NCBI RefSeq assembly: GCF_000455205.1
Contig: NZ_AUWQ01000001.1
Location: forward strand, 124,001-188,000
Length of the DNA: 64,000 bases
Reading direction: 5' to 3'
Source: Mycobacterium sp. UM_CSW
Lineage (GTDB): Bacteria; Actinomycetota; Actinomycetes; Mycobacteriales; Mycobacteriaceae
Of the stretch, positions 15,475 to 25,066 are shown one piece after another. The notes beneath the pieces are model-generated. The model was not told where the DNA came from. It was given only the letters and a program-made list of their open reading frames with translations, and did not search any database. Each line of letters begins with the position of its first letter. Within the stretch, counting starts at the first letter, position 1. The position numbers and the translations under genes were made by a program.

Positions 15475-17001
15475 TCAACCCGTGGCGGCGCAGCGCTCCA
15501 GCCGGAAGGTGCGCTTGAAGCCGGCCGGCTGCGTCGTCAGCGTCACCTCGACCGCGCCGCTCGGGGCGACGACGTAGCGTTCTTCGACGTCCGGGCCCTC
15601 GCTCCACCGCCCGACCGGCTGGCGGCCGAGGTCGTCGCGGTCGCGCAGGGCCGGGTCGAACGGGAAGAGCACCGGATCATACGGCGTGACGTCGCCGTCG
15701 GGCCGCCCGTCGATCAGGCGGCTGCACTCCACGAAGCGGAAGTGTCCGATGTTGTGCGCCGCCCGATAGGTGCGGCTGACGACCAGCGGCGTGCGCCCGT
15801 CCGCCGGAAGCGACGCGTCCTTGGGCACGATCGGGTCGAAGACCACGTCCGTGCCGGCCTGCGCCTCGCGGAAGACCCCGAAGTGCCGCGAAAAGCGTTC
15901 GGACAGCGCGAAACCCGCTTCCTTGTCGAGGAAGACCGCCAGGCCGATGGCCGTGGCCGCGAAGGGGTGCGGGGAGCGCTTGACCCGCTTTTCACCGAAG
16001 GCGCTGCGCAGCATCCGGGCAACCAGCGGGAAGCCCCCGGCCCCGCCCACCACGTAGATGCCCGCCACCTCCGACCAGTCCACGTCCTTGCCGTCCCGGG
16101 TCGGCCCCTGCAGGACGCGCTGCAGCAGTTCGGTCGTCTGGTCCACGAGCGGCGCACACACGGAGTAGACGTCATCGATGCCGCAGGAGAACGGGGGCCG
16201 GTCGACCGCGTCGATTCCGGTGAGGTCCACCAGGAAACGGCGCGTCTGCGGCCCGACGGCCTCCTTGCGGGCGGCGCACTCGTCCTTGAGCAGCTCGCGC
16301 GTGGCGGGGCCCGCCGCGTTCAGGTTCAGCCGGTCGAGGACGAGGTCCACGATCGCCTCGTCGAAGTCGTCACCGCCGAGGCGTTGGATGCCCTCGCTGA
16401 CCACGACCTCGTTCTCGTGCCCGGTCATCCTGAGCAGCGACGCGTCGAAGGTGCCGCCGCCGAGGTCGTAGATGAGGACGTGCTCGCGCTTGGCGGTGAT
16501 CGTGGAGCGGTACCGGTGCGCATACTCGAGGCTGGCGGCCGACGGCTCGTTCAGCAGCGCGACGACGTGGAAACCCGCCGCGACGAATGCGTCCAGGGTC
16601 AGCAGGCGCTGGGCGCTGGATGCGTTGGCCGGCACGCTGATCGCCGCCTCGATGGTCTCGCCGGGCGCGAGGGTGGCGTTGGACCGGGTTTGCAGGTCGC
16701 TCTTCAGCTGCTCCAGAAAGCCGGTGAGCAGGTCGGCCAGCCGATGGTCGCGGCCGGCCAGGTGTATCTCGGTCTGCGGACCCGCCTCGTTGAGAAGGCG
16801 TTTGAACGATCGCAACACCGACCACCCCGGCTCGTGGCGGACGGCGGCGGCGTCCGGCCCGAACCGCAACCTCCCGTCGGTGTGGGCGGCGATGAGCGAC
16901 GGCCAGGCGTCCAGACCGTCGAACGAGATGACCGGATAGTTGCCCCGGTCGACGGCCGCAACGACGGTGTGGGTGGTGCCGAAGTCGATACCGAGCCTCA
17001 T
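15475..17001 (-). CDS. Hsp70-family protein lacking the C-terminal lid
   Basis: A 508-residue DnaK-like ATPase. The nucleotide-binding domain is complete: phosphate-1 loop GIDFGTTHTVVA (residues 4-15), phosphate-2 DLGGGTFDASLL (about 179-190) and adenosine motif VVGGAGGFP (about 317-325). After residue 370 the protein has a short beta-type substrate region with no helical lid, and it ends at 508, against about 620 in DnaK. This matches the HscC-like or short actinobacterial Hsp70 group rather than the housekeeping chaperone. It heads the operon with ppk2. It may lack nucleotide-exchange partners here, since no dnaJ or grpE is adjacent. Confidence 0.88.
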   Translation of the reverse strand: MRLGIDFGTTHTVVAAVDRGNYPVISFDGLDAWPSLIAAHTDGRLRFGPDAAAVRHEPGWSVLRSFKRLLNEAGPQTEIHLAGRDHRLADLLTGFLEQLKSDLQTRSNATLAPGETIEAAISVPANASSAQRLLTLDAFVAAGFHVVALLNEPSAASLEYAHRYRSTITAKREHVLIYDLGGGTFDASLLRMTGHENEVVVSEGIQRLGGDDFDEAIVDLVLDRLNLNAAGPATRELLKDECAARKEAVGPQTRRFLVDLTGIDAVDRPPFSCGIDDVYSVCAPLVDQTTELLQRVLQGPTRDGKDVDWSEVAGIYVVGGAGGFPLVARMLRSAFGEKRVKRSPHPFAATAIGLAVFLDKEAGFALSERFSRHFGVFREAQAGTDVVFDPIVPKDASLPADGRTPLVVSRTYRAAHNIGHFRFVECSRLIDGRPDGDVTPYDPVLFPFDPALRDRDDLGRQPVGRWSEGPDVEERYVVAPSGAVEVTLTTQPAGFKRTFRLERCAATG

Positions 17002-17059
17002 CGCGCAATATTAGGACCGCGGCACGGCCGAAGGCATCAACCGTTACGGGCGTGGGCGA

Positions 17060-17176
17060 TCAATCCTCGAAGTGACGGTTGTAGTCGCTGCGCTCGAGCC
17101 ACCACTGCAGGCTGTAGGTCCCCTTCGCGATCATGAGCATCAGCACCGCGGAGGCGAAGGTGACGATCAGGTTCAC
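17060..17176 (-). CDS. 38-aa single-helix membrane microprotein
   Basis: A very small gene. Its product opens MNLIVTFASAVLMLMIAKGT, a single transmembrane helix, and ends with a conserved-looking amphipathic tail SLQWWLERSDYNRHFED. The GTG start overlaps the stop of the 99-residue gene upstream by 4 bases (GTGA), the typical signature of translational coupling. This is the main evidence that it is real, with the clean hydrophobic/charged split. I do not know a family for it. It could be an accessory subunit for a membrane complex or transporter; cstA is just upstream. Confidence 0.65.
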   Translation of the reverse strand: MNLIVTFASAVLMLMIAKGTYSLQWWLERSDYNRHFED

Positions 17177-17472
17177 AGTCTTTCCATTTCTCGTGCCATG
17201 AGCGAGTTCTCGAGGAATCCGTACTGCCTCGGGTAGTGCCTTCGCGGCGGGCCCGGTTCATCCGCCGAGGTCATGAGCGTGCGCCGCACGATTGCGATGA
17301 ACCGGCGGCCGATTCGCTGGCGGCGCGGCCCCAGGGCCGCCGCGGTGCCGAACACCACTTGCTGCGTGCTGATCAGGACTTCGGCGGACGACGCCTCGAC
17401 CGTGGGCGGCTGGCTTGTGCGCTGTTTGACGGGATCGGTTGTTCTCGCGAGTCCCGTTGGTGATGCCGACAT
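17173..17472 (-). CDS. conserved-type hypothetical protein (99 aa)
   Basis: A 99-residue basic soluble protein coupled to the 38-aa membrane microprotein. It has a Thr/Pro-rich N-terminus, a central ASSAEVLISTQQVVFGTAAALG stretch, a basic RRQRIGRRFIAIVRR stretch and a C-terminus PRRHYPRQYGFLENSLMAREMERL. No catalytic motif or membrane segment is clear. The start ATG at 17472 has a weak AAGAGA ribosome-binding site. It lies 102 bases after cstA on the same strand and may be part of the same transcript. No function is proposed. Confidence 0.65.
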   Translation of the reverse strand: MSASPTGLARTTDPVKQRTSQPPTVEASSAEVLISTQQVVFGTAAALGPRRQRIGRRFIAIVRRTLMTSADEPGPPRRHYPRQYGFLENSLMAREMERL

Positions 17473-17566
17473 TTCGTCTATCTCTTTTCGATGCGGTGGT
17501 CCCGTGACCGGATGAACCCGGCGTTGGTGAAATCACCGTAAGAGCGACGAGCGGCATTCGTCGTGA

Positions 17567-17574
17567 GTAGTCGA

Positions 17575-17578
<4 letters not shown>
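17567..17578. promoter_or_regulatory. 12-bp perfect palindrome GTAGTCGACTAC
   Basis: A perfect palindrome that overlaps the cstA stop codon and lies about 95 bases upstream of the 99-aa gene. It could be an operator for the small-gene pair. The site is too short to be sure it is not chance. Confidence 0.25.
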
Positions 17579-19833
<2,255 letters not shown>

Positions 19834-19884
19834 GGCGAAAACCCTACGCGCGCAAGGTTGACAATTCCTGTTTGCAAGGGCGTT

Positions 19885-21426
19885 TTAATACAGCGCCCGC
19901 ACCGCGTCGATGGTGTCGGCGTCGGCGGGGCCCTTGTCGTCGCGGTAGCGCACCACCCGTGCGAACCGCAACGCCAGGCCGCCGGGATAGCGCGACGACT
20001 TCTGCACGCCGTCCAGGGCCACCTCGACCACCTGCTCCGGCCGCAGCTGCACGACGTAGGAGTCGGTACCGCTTACGGCGAGTTCGCCGAACCGGGTGGT
20101 CTGCCAGTCGAGCATCGCATCGGTCATGCCCTTGAAAGTCTTTCCCACCATCACGAATTCGCCGGTGGCCGGGTCGCGGGCGCCCAGGTGGATGTTGGAG
20201 AGCTTGCCGCGGCGGCGCCCCGATCCCCACTCGACGGCGAGCACCACCAGATCCAGGGTGTGCACCGGCTTCACCTTCAGCCAGCCCGCGCCGCGGCGCC
20301 CCGCCAGGTACGGCGCGTCGGGCGCCTTGGCCATCACGCCCTCGTGGCCGGCGGCCAGGGTCGCGTCCAGAAAGGCGGCGGCCCGCGACGGGTCCGACGT
20401 CAGCAGCCGGTCCACCCGCTGCGCGGACGGCACCAGGGCGTCCAGGGCGGCCAACCGGTCGGCGGTCGGCGCGTCCAGCAGGTCCACGCCGTCGCGGTGC
20501 AGGATGTCGAAGAAGAACACCGAAAGCCGTTGGGCGGCAAGGGCCGCCTCGATGTCGACGGATCGGCCGAAGCGCGAGGCGGTGACCTGGAAGCGATGTG
20601 GCCGGTTGTCGGCCCGCAGCGCAATCGCCTCGCCGTCGGCGATCAGGTCGGTGGCCGGCAGCGCCAGCGTCGCCTCGACCACCTCCGGCAGCCGGGCGGT
20701 GACGTCGTCGAGGCTGCGGGTGTAGACCGTGACCTGGTCGCCGGAGCGGTGGATCTGCACTCGCGCGCCGTCCAGCTTCGCCTCGAAAATGCTTGTGCCG
20801 CCGTGTCGTTCGAGCGCATCGGCTACGCCCGGCGCGGTCTGGGCCAACATCGGGCTGACCGGCCGGCCCACCCGCAGGGTGAACGCGTCCAGGGCCGCGG
20901 TCGAGCCGGACAGGGCGGCCTTTAAACAAGCCACAGCCACCGCCGGCAAGTCCCCGCCCAGCATTGCGGCGCGTTGGACCGACGCGGTGGGGAGCCCGGC
21001 GGCCTTGGCCACGGCATCGGCCATGATCCCGGCCAGCGCCCCCTGGCGCAGCTCGCCGCCGAGCAGGCGCAGCAGGAAGGCCTGCTCGGTTTCGGTCGCG
21101 GCGGCGAACAGCGCATCGAGGAGTTCGGCCCGCCGCGCCTGCGATCCCTTGCCCGACACCGCCCCGATCTCGGTGAAGGTGGCGTCGACTCCGGTGACGG
21201 TCAGGGTCGGGTCTGACGCCGGCGGCGGCCGGGACCGCAGCGACGCCCAGCCGACCCCGATCTGGCGCTGCCGCAGCTCACCCGACAGCCACGAGACGAT
21301 GATCGCCGCCGCCTGCGGGTCGGCGCCGGCGCGGCGCAGCAGCTCGGCGATGTGGGCGACCTTGGCCAGCCGCGACGACGTCCCGCCGACATTAAGCGAG
21401 GTGCTTGCGACGTCGAAAAGGAGCAC
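19885..21426 (-). CDS. ligB: ATP-dependent DNA ligase LigB
   Basis: A 513-residue ATP-dependent DNA ligase that seals nicks with an AMP intermediate. The nucleotidyl-transferase motif I is [13 protein letters not shown], with the adenylated Lys at about residue 217. Motif III appears as [10 protein letters not shown], motif IV as EGVMAKA, and motif V as [21 protein letters not shown]. The N-terminal DNA-binding domain is also present. GTG at 21426 gives the start equivalent to the H37Rv Rv3062 protein; a longer frame to 21456 is not supported by a ribosome-binding site. The gene is 51 bases upstream of cstA on the same strand. Non-essential repair role in mycobacteria. Confidence 0.93.
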   Translation of the reverse strand: MLLFDVASTSLNVGGTSSRLAKVAHIAELLRRAGADPQAAAIIVSWLSGELRQRQIGVGWASLRSRPPPASDPTLTVTGVDATFTEIGAVSGKGSQARRAELLDALFAAATETEQAFLLRLLGGELRQGALAGIMADAVAKAAGLPTASVQRAAMLGGDLPAVAVACLKAALSGSTAALDAFTLRVGRPVSPMLAQTAPGVADALERHGGTSIFEAKLDGARVQIHRSGDQVTVYTRSLDDVTARLPEVVEATLALPATDLIADGEAIALRADNRPHRFQVTASRFGRSVDIEAALAAQRLSVFFFDILHRDGVDLLDAPTADRLAALDALVPSAQRVDRLLTSDPSRAAAFLDATLAAGHEGVMAKAPDAPYLAGRRGAGWLKVKPVHTLDLVVLAVEWGSGRRRGKLSNIHLGARDPATGEFVMVGKTFKGMTDAMLDWQTTRFGELAVSGTDSYVVQLRPEQVVEVALDGVQKSSRYPGGLALRFARVVRYRDDKGPADADTIDAVRALY

Positions 21427-21548
21427 GCAATCGAGCTTGGCATGGCTCTTGAACAAGGCGGGGTCAACGTCGCCGGGTCGACACGCTAGCGTGCCTAGGA
21501 AACGTTACAAATTTCATGGATTCTGACAAGCCTAACGAGGAGGTCCGG

Positions 21549-22307
21549 ATGGAGATCAACGGGAAGAAGGTCGTCGTCATCGGCGGCGCGTCGGGCATGG
21601 GCCGTGCCAGCGCCGAGTTGCTGCACGAACGGGGCGCGGACGTCGCCATACTCGACCGCGAGGGTTCCGACGGCAAGACCGTCGCCGAGGCCGTCAGCGG
21701 TGCGTTCTACCCCGTCGACGTCACCGACTTCGCGGGAACCGAGGAGACGCTGCAGACCGCGGTCGACAAGCTGGGCGGCCTGCACGTCGTCATCACCACC
21801 GCCGGCGGCGGCATCGCCAAGCGGACCATGACCAAGTCCGGCCCGCACGACCTGGAGTCCTTCCAGTCGGTGATCGATCTCAACCTGATCGCCACCTTCA
21901 ACATCAGCCGGCTGGCGGCCGCCCACATGGCCAAGAACGAGCCCGAGGACGAGGAGCGCGGCGTCATCATCAACACGGCCTCGATCGCGGCCTTCGAGGG
22001 CCAGATCGGGCAGGTCGCCTACACGGCCGCCAAGGCCGGTGTCGCGGGCATGTGCCTGACCATGGCGCGTGACCTTGGTTCGCTGGGCATCCGGGTGCTG
22101 GCGATCGCGCCCAGCCTGTTCGCCACGGGGTTGACCCAGGGCATACCGGACGAGTTCGCGGCCGCACTCACCAAGGACGCGGCCTTCCCCAAGCGCCTCG
22201 GCCGGCCCATCGAGTACGCCAAACTCGCGGCGGCCATCGTGGACAATCCGATGCTCAACGGCCAGTGCCTGCGGCTGGACGCCGGACAGCGCTTCGCGCC
22301 GAAGTAA
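21549..22307 (+). CDS. SDR, 3-hydroxyacyl-CoA dehydrogenase-like
   Basis: A 252-residue classical SDR with GGASGMGRASAELL (cofactor), a VIDLNLIATFNISRLAA helix, NTASIAAFEGQIGQVAYTAAKAG (Ser and YxxxK) and the C-terminal PFPKRLGRPIEYAKLAAAIVDNPMLNG block (with AFPKRLGRP here). This resembles HSD17B10-type 3-hydroxyacyl-CoA dehydrogenases, which perform the third step of beta-oxidation. ATG 21549 has an excellent GAGGAGG ribosome-binding site 7 bases upstream. It lies just before fadE22 on the same strand, so a shared role in acyl-CoA breakdown is likely. It is not part of the H37Rv order as I recall it. Confidence 0.87.
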   Translation: MEINGKKVVVIGGASGMGRASAELLHERGADVAILDREGSDGKTVAEAVSGAFYPVDVTDFAGTEETLQTAVDKLGGLHVVITTAGGGIAKRTMTKSGPHDLESFQSVIDLNLIATFNISRLAAAHMAKNEPEDEERGVIINTASIAAFEGQIGQVAYTAAKAGVAGMCLTMARDLGSLGIRVLAIAPSLFATGLTQGIPDEFAAALTKDAAFPKRLGRPIEYAKLAAAIVDNPMLNGQCLRLDAGQRFAPK

Positions 22308-22335
22308 CCCACCCCCGGCGCGGGGCCTCCGCGGG

Positions 22336-22354
22336 AATAAGTACACTCTTTAGG
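22336..22354 (+). promoter_or_regulatory. fadE22 promoter/operator with AGTACACTCT motif
   Basis: AATAAGTACACTCTTTAGG lies about 60 bases before the fadE22 start. It contains a -10 TACACT (22342-22347) and shares AGTACACTCT-N-T-N-GG with the divergent promoter at 25006-25027. A common regulator is likely; the adjacent FadR-type gene is a candidate because its family favours GT/AC cores. Confidence 0.5.
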
Positions 22355-22359
22355 CAGCC

Positions 22360-22384
22360 GCCCCGCTCCCCCTCGGAGCGGGGC
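22360..22384 (+). other. hairpin in the fadE22 5' leader
   Basis: A perfect 10-bp stem (GCCCCGCTCC with GGAGCGGGGC) around a 5-base loop, between the proposed promoter and the fadE22 ribosome-binding site. There is no T-run, so it is more likely a leader structure that stabilises or tunes the mRNA than a terminator. Confidence 0.4.
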
Positions 22385-22416
22385 AGGCAGTCAGCCCGGT
22401 AGCGAGGAGGCCCCTC

Positions 22417-24594
22417 ATGGGTATCGCACTGACCGACGACCATCGCGAACTCGCCGAGGTGGCCCGCGCGTTCCTGACCTCACAGAAGGCGCGCTGGGCG
22501 GCGCGGTCGCTGCTCGACGCGGCCGAAGAGTCCCGCCCCCCGTTCTGGCAGAACCTGGTGGAGCTCGGCTGGCTCGGCCTGCACGTCGACGAGGAGCACG
22601 GCGGCTCCGGCTACGGGTTGCCCGAACTCGTCGTGGTCGTCGAGGAACTGGGCCGCGCGGTGGCGCCGGGACCGTTCGTGCCGACCGTGATCGCCTCGGC
22701 GGTGATCGCCAAAGAGGGCACCGCAGAGCAGAAGTCGCGGCTGCTGCCCGGCCTGATCGACGGAACCGTCACCGCGGGCGTCGGCCTGGACAGCAAGGTG
22801 CGGGTGACCGACGGCGTGGCGGACGGCGACGCCGGGATCGTGCTGGGCGCCGGGCTCGCCGAGCTGCTGGTGGTCGCCGTCGGCGACGACGTGCTGCTGC
22901 TGGACCGGGCCCGCGACGGGGTGACGGTGGACGTGCCCGACAACCTCGATCCGACCCGGCGCTCCGGTCGCGTGCGCCTGCAGGGCGTGCGCGTCACCGC
23001 CGACGACATCCTGCCGGGCGCGCGGCTGTCGGCGCTGGCCCGAGCGCGCACATTGCTGGCCGCCGAGGCCGTCGGCGGGTCGGCGGACTGCGTCGAGGCC
23101 GCCGTCGCGTATGCCAAGGTGCGCCAGCAATTCGGCCGGACCATCGCGACCTTCCAGGCGGTCAAGCATCACTGCGCGAACATGCTGGTGGCCGCCGAGT
23201 CGGCGACCGCCGCGGTCTGGGACGCCTCGCGCGCCGCGGGGGAGGACTCATCGGAGGACGAGGCGCAATTCCGCCTGGTCGCCGCCGCGGCAGCGGCGCT
23301 GGCGTTCCCGGCGTACACGCGCAACGCCGAACTCAACATCCAGGTGCACGGCGGCATCGGCTTCACCTGGGAGCACGACGCGCACCTGCACTTGCGCCGC
23401 GCGCTGGTGACCGCGGCCCTGTTCGGCGGGGACGCGCCGGCGCTGGATGTCTTCGAGCGCACCGCCGCCGGAGCCGTCCGGGACAACAGCCTGGATCTGC
23501 CGCCCGAGGCCGAGGAGCTGCGCACCCGGATTCACGCCGACGCCGCCGAGATCGCCGCCCTGGACAAGAAGGCGCAACTCGACAAGCTGATCGAGACGGG
23601 CTACGTGATGCCGCACTGGCCCAAGCCCTGGGGCCGCGCGGCCGATGCGGTGGAGCAGCTCGTGATCGAGGAGGAGTTCCGCGCCGCGGGCATCAAGCGC
23701 CCCGACTACTCGATCACCGGATGGGTGATCCTGACCCTGATCCAGCACGGAACCCCTTGGCAGATAGAAAGATTCGTGGAGAAGGCGCTGCGCCAGGACG
23801 AGATTTGGTGCCAGCTGTTCTCCGAACCCGAGGCCGGGTCGGACGCGGCATCGGTCAAGACCCGCGCCACCCGGGTCGAGGGCGGCTGGAAGATCAACGG
23901 CCAGAAGGTCTGGACGAGCGGGGCGCAGTATTGTGCGCGGGGCCTGGCCACCGTGCGCACCGACCCGGACGCCCCCAAGCACGCCGGCATCACCACCGTG
24001 ATCATCGACATGAACGCCCCCGAGGTCGAGGTGCGGCCCCTGCGCCAGATCACCGGCGGCTCGGAATTCAACGAGGTCTTCTTCAACGACGTGTTCGTGC
24101 CCGACGAGGACGTCGTCGGGGCGCCCAACTCCGGGTGGACCGTCGCGCGCGCGACGCTGGGCAACGAGCGGGTCAGCATCGGCGGCAGCGGCTCGTTCTA
24201 CGAGGGCCTGGCGGCCAAACTCGTCGAACTGGCGCAGCGGCACTCGGATCGGTTGGCGGGCGCCGAAGTTCGGGTCGGGTACTACCTCGCCGAGGACCAC
24301 GCGCTGCGGCTGCTGAACCTGCGTCGCGCCGCCCGCAGTGTCGAGGGGGCGGGCCCCGGTCCGGAGGGCAACGTCACCAAGCTGAAGCTGGCCGAGCACA
24401 TGGTCGAGGGCGGGGCGATCTCGGCGGCGCTGCTGGGGCCGGAGGTCGCGGTGCTCGACGGGCCCGGTGCCGTGGTCGGCCGGATGATCATGGGCTCACG
24501 CGGCATGACGATCGCCGGCGGCACCTCCGAGGTGACCCGCAACCAGATCGCCGAGCGGATCCTGGGCATGCCCCGCGACCCGCTGATCAACTAG
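22417..24594 (+). CDS. fadE22: fused acyl-CoA dehydrogenase FadE22
   Basis: A 725-residue protein made of two fused acyl-CoA dehydrogenase units. Residues 1 to about 355 form the first (YAKVRQQFGRTIATFQAVKHHCANMLVAAE, then the VHGGIGFTWEHDAHLHLRRA end block), and the rest forms the second, with the FAD/substrate motif WCQLFSEPEAGSDAAS, the GWKINGQKVWTSGAQYC block and the C-terminal GTSEVTRNQIAERILGMPRDP. Mycobacterial FadE dehydrogenases often work as alpha2beta2 pairs; here both subunit types are in one chain. Length matches Rv3061c. A GAGGAGG ribosome-binding site precedes the ATG. Likely acts in steroid or lipid side-chain beta-oxidation, with the neighbouring DUF35/thiolase-like pair. Confidence 0.92.
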   Translation: MGIALTDDHRELAEVARAFLTSQKARWAARSLLDAAEESRPPFWQNLVELGWLGLHVDEEHGGSGYGLPELVVVVEELGRAVAPGPFVPTVIASAVIAKEGTAEQKSRLLPGLIDGTVTAGVGLDSKVRVTDGVADGDAGIVLGAGLAELLVVAVGDDVLLLDRARDGVTVDVPDNLDPTRRSGRVRLQGVRVTADDILPGARLSALARARTLLAAEAVGGSADCVEAAVAYAKVRQQFGRTIATFQAVKHHCANMLVAAESATAAVWDASRAAGEDSSEDEAQFRLVAAAAAALAFPAYTRNAELNIQVHGGIGFTWEHDAHLHLRRALVTAALFGGDAPALDVFERTAAGAVRDNSLDLPPEAEELRTRIHADAAEIAALDKKAQLDKLIETGYVMPHWPKPWGRAADAVEQLVIEEEFRAAGIKRPDYSITGWVILTLIQHGTPWQIERFVEKALRQDEIWCQLFSEPEAGSDAASVKTRATRVEGGWKINGQKVWTSGAQYCARGLATVRTDPDAPKHAGITTVIIDMNAPEVEVRPLRQITGGSEFNEVFFNDVFVPDEDVVGAPNSGWTVARATLGNERVSIGGSGSFYEGLAAKLVELAQRHSDRLAGAEVRVGYYLAEDHALRLLNLRRAARSVEGAGPGPEGNVTKLKLAEHMVEGGAISAALLGPEVAVLDGPGAVVGRMIMGSRGMTIAGGTSEVTRNQIAERILGMPRDPLIN

Positions 24595-24604
24595 GTTTCG
24601 TTCG

Positions 24605-24664
24605 GCGAGCAGACGCAGAATCGCGTCAACGCCACGAATTTCGTGCGATTCTGCGTCTGCTCGC
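24605..24664. repeat. 20-bp perfect inverted repeat between convergent genes
   Basis: The arms GCGAGCAGACGCAGAATCGC and its exact reverse complement are separated by 20 bases, which themselves hold a small ACGAA/TTCGT repeat. It sits in the 76 bases between fadE22 and the convergent DUF35 gene, so it could act as a two-way terminator. I recall similar GCGAGCAGACGCA-type repeats in intergenic sites of other mycobacteria, but a genome search is needed to confirm. Confidence 0.75.
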
Positions 24665-24670
24665 GGAGAG

Positions 24671-25003
24671 TCAGGCCGGCGCGAACAACGGGGCGCCGCC
24701 GCTGCCCTTCTGGGGCTGGATGGCGACGGGCAGGCCGCACGTCACCGAATCCGGTTCGCAGCCAACGATGTTGGCGGCCACCCGCAGCCCGGTCTGCTCG
24801 GCGAGTTCGACGATTGCGATCACGTAGGGTGTCGGGATCTCGGGGTTGTACGGGTGGTGGTTCACGGTGTACGTGAACACGGTGCCCCGTCCCGACACCG
24901 GCCTCGCCACCAGCGGGCCGCCGCAGTCCCGGCATTCGCCGGCCGCCGGGTGCACCCAGCGCGCGCAAGCGTCGCAGTGTTCGATGAGCAACTCGCCTGA
25001 CAC
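24671..25003 (-). CDS. Zn-ribbon/OB-fold DUF35 protein
   Basis: A 110-residue acyl-CoA-associated DUF35 protein. It has a rubredoxin-like zinc ribbon at the N-terminus (CDACARWVHPAAGECRDC) and an OB-fold behind it (GRGTVFTYTVNHHPYNPEIPTPYVIAIVEL). DUF35 proteins partner thiolase-like enzymes, for example ChsH2 with the aldolase Ltp2 in cholesterol side-chain breakdown. The partner is the divergent thiolase-like gene 63 bases away. The GTG at 25003 lies just 7 bases after a -10 TACTGT on this strand, so the transcript is probably leaderless. Confidence 0.85.
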   Translation of the reverse strand: MSGELLIEHCDACARWVHPAAGECRDCGGPLVARPVSGRGTVFTYTVNHHPYNPEIPTPYVIAIVELAEQTGLRVAANIVGCEPDSVTCGLPVAIQPQKGSGGAPLFAPA

Positions 25004-25005
25004 GG

Positions 25006-25027
25006 CCAATACAGTACACTCTATTGG
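25006..25027. promoter_or_regulatory. palindromic operator shared by divergent DUF35/thiolase-like promoters
   Basis: The core ATACAGTACACTCTAT (25009-25024) is a 14-of-16 palindrome flanked by CCAATA and TATTGG. It covers a rightward -10 TACACT (25015-25020) and a leftward -10 TACTGT (25011-25016), so one repressor could shut both genes. The AGTACACTCT part recurs before fadE22. Confidence 0.6.
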
Positions 25028-25066
25028 TTCGGTGTGGGCGGCGGGTTGCTTGGACGGATGGTGCAC

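Noticed and set aside
14296-17136. 946-codon rightward frame opposite SDR, ppk2 and Hsp70 genes
   Set aside because: Shadow frame: composition Val/Asp/Arg-rich without motifs, while the opposite strand encodes three clear enzymes.
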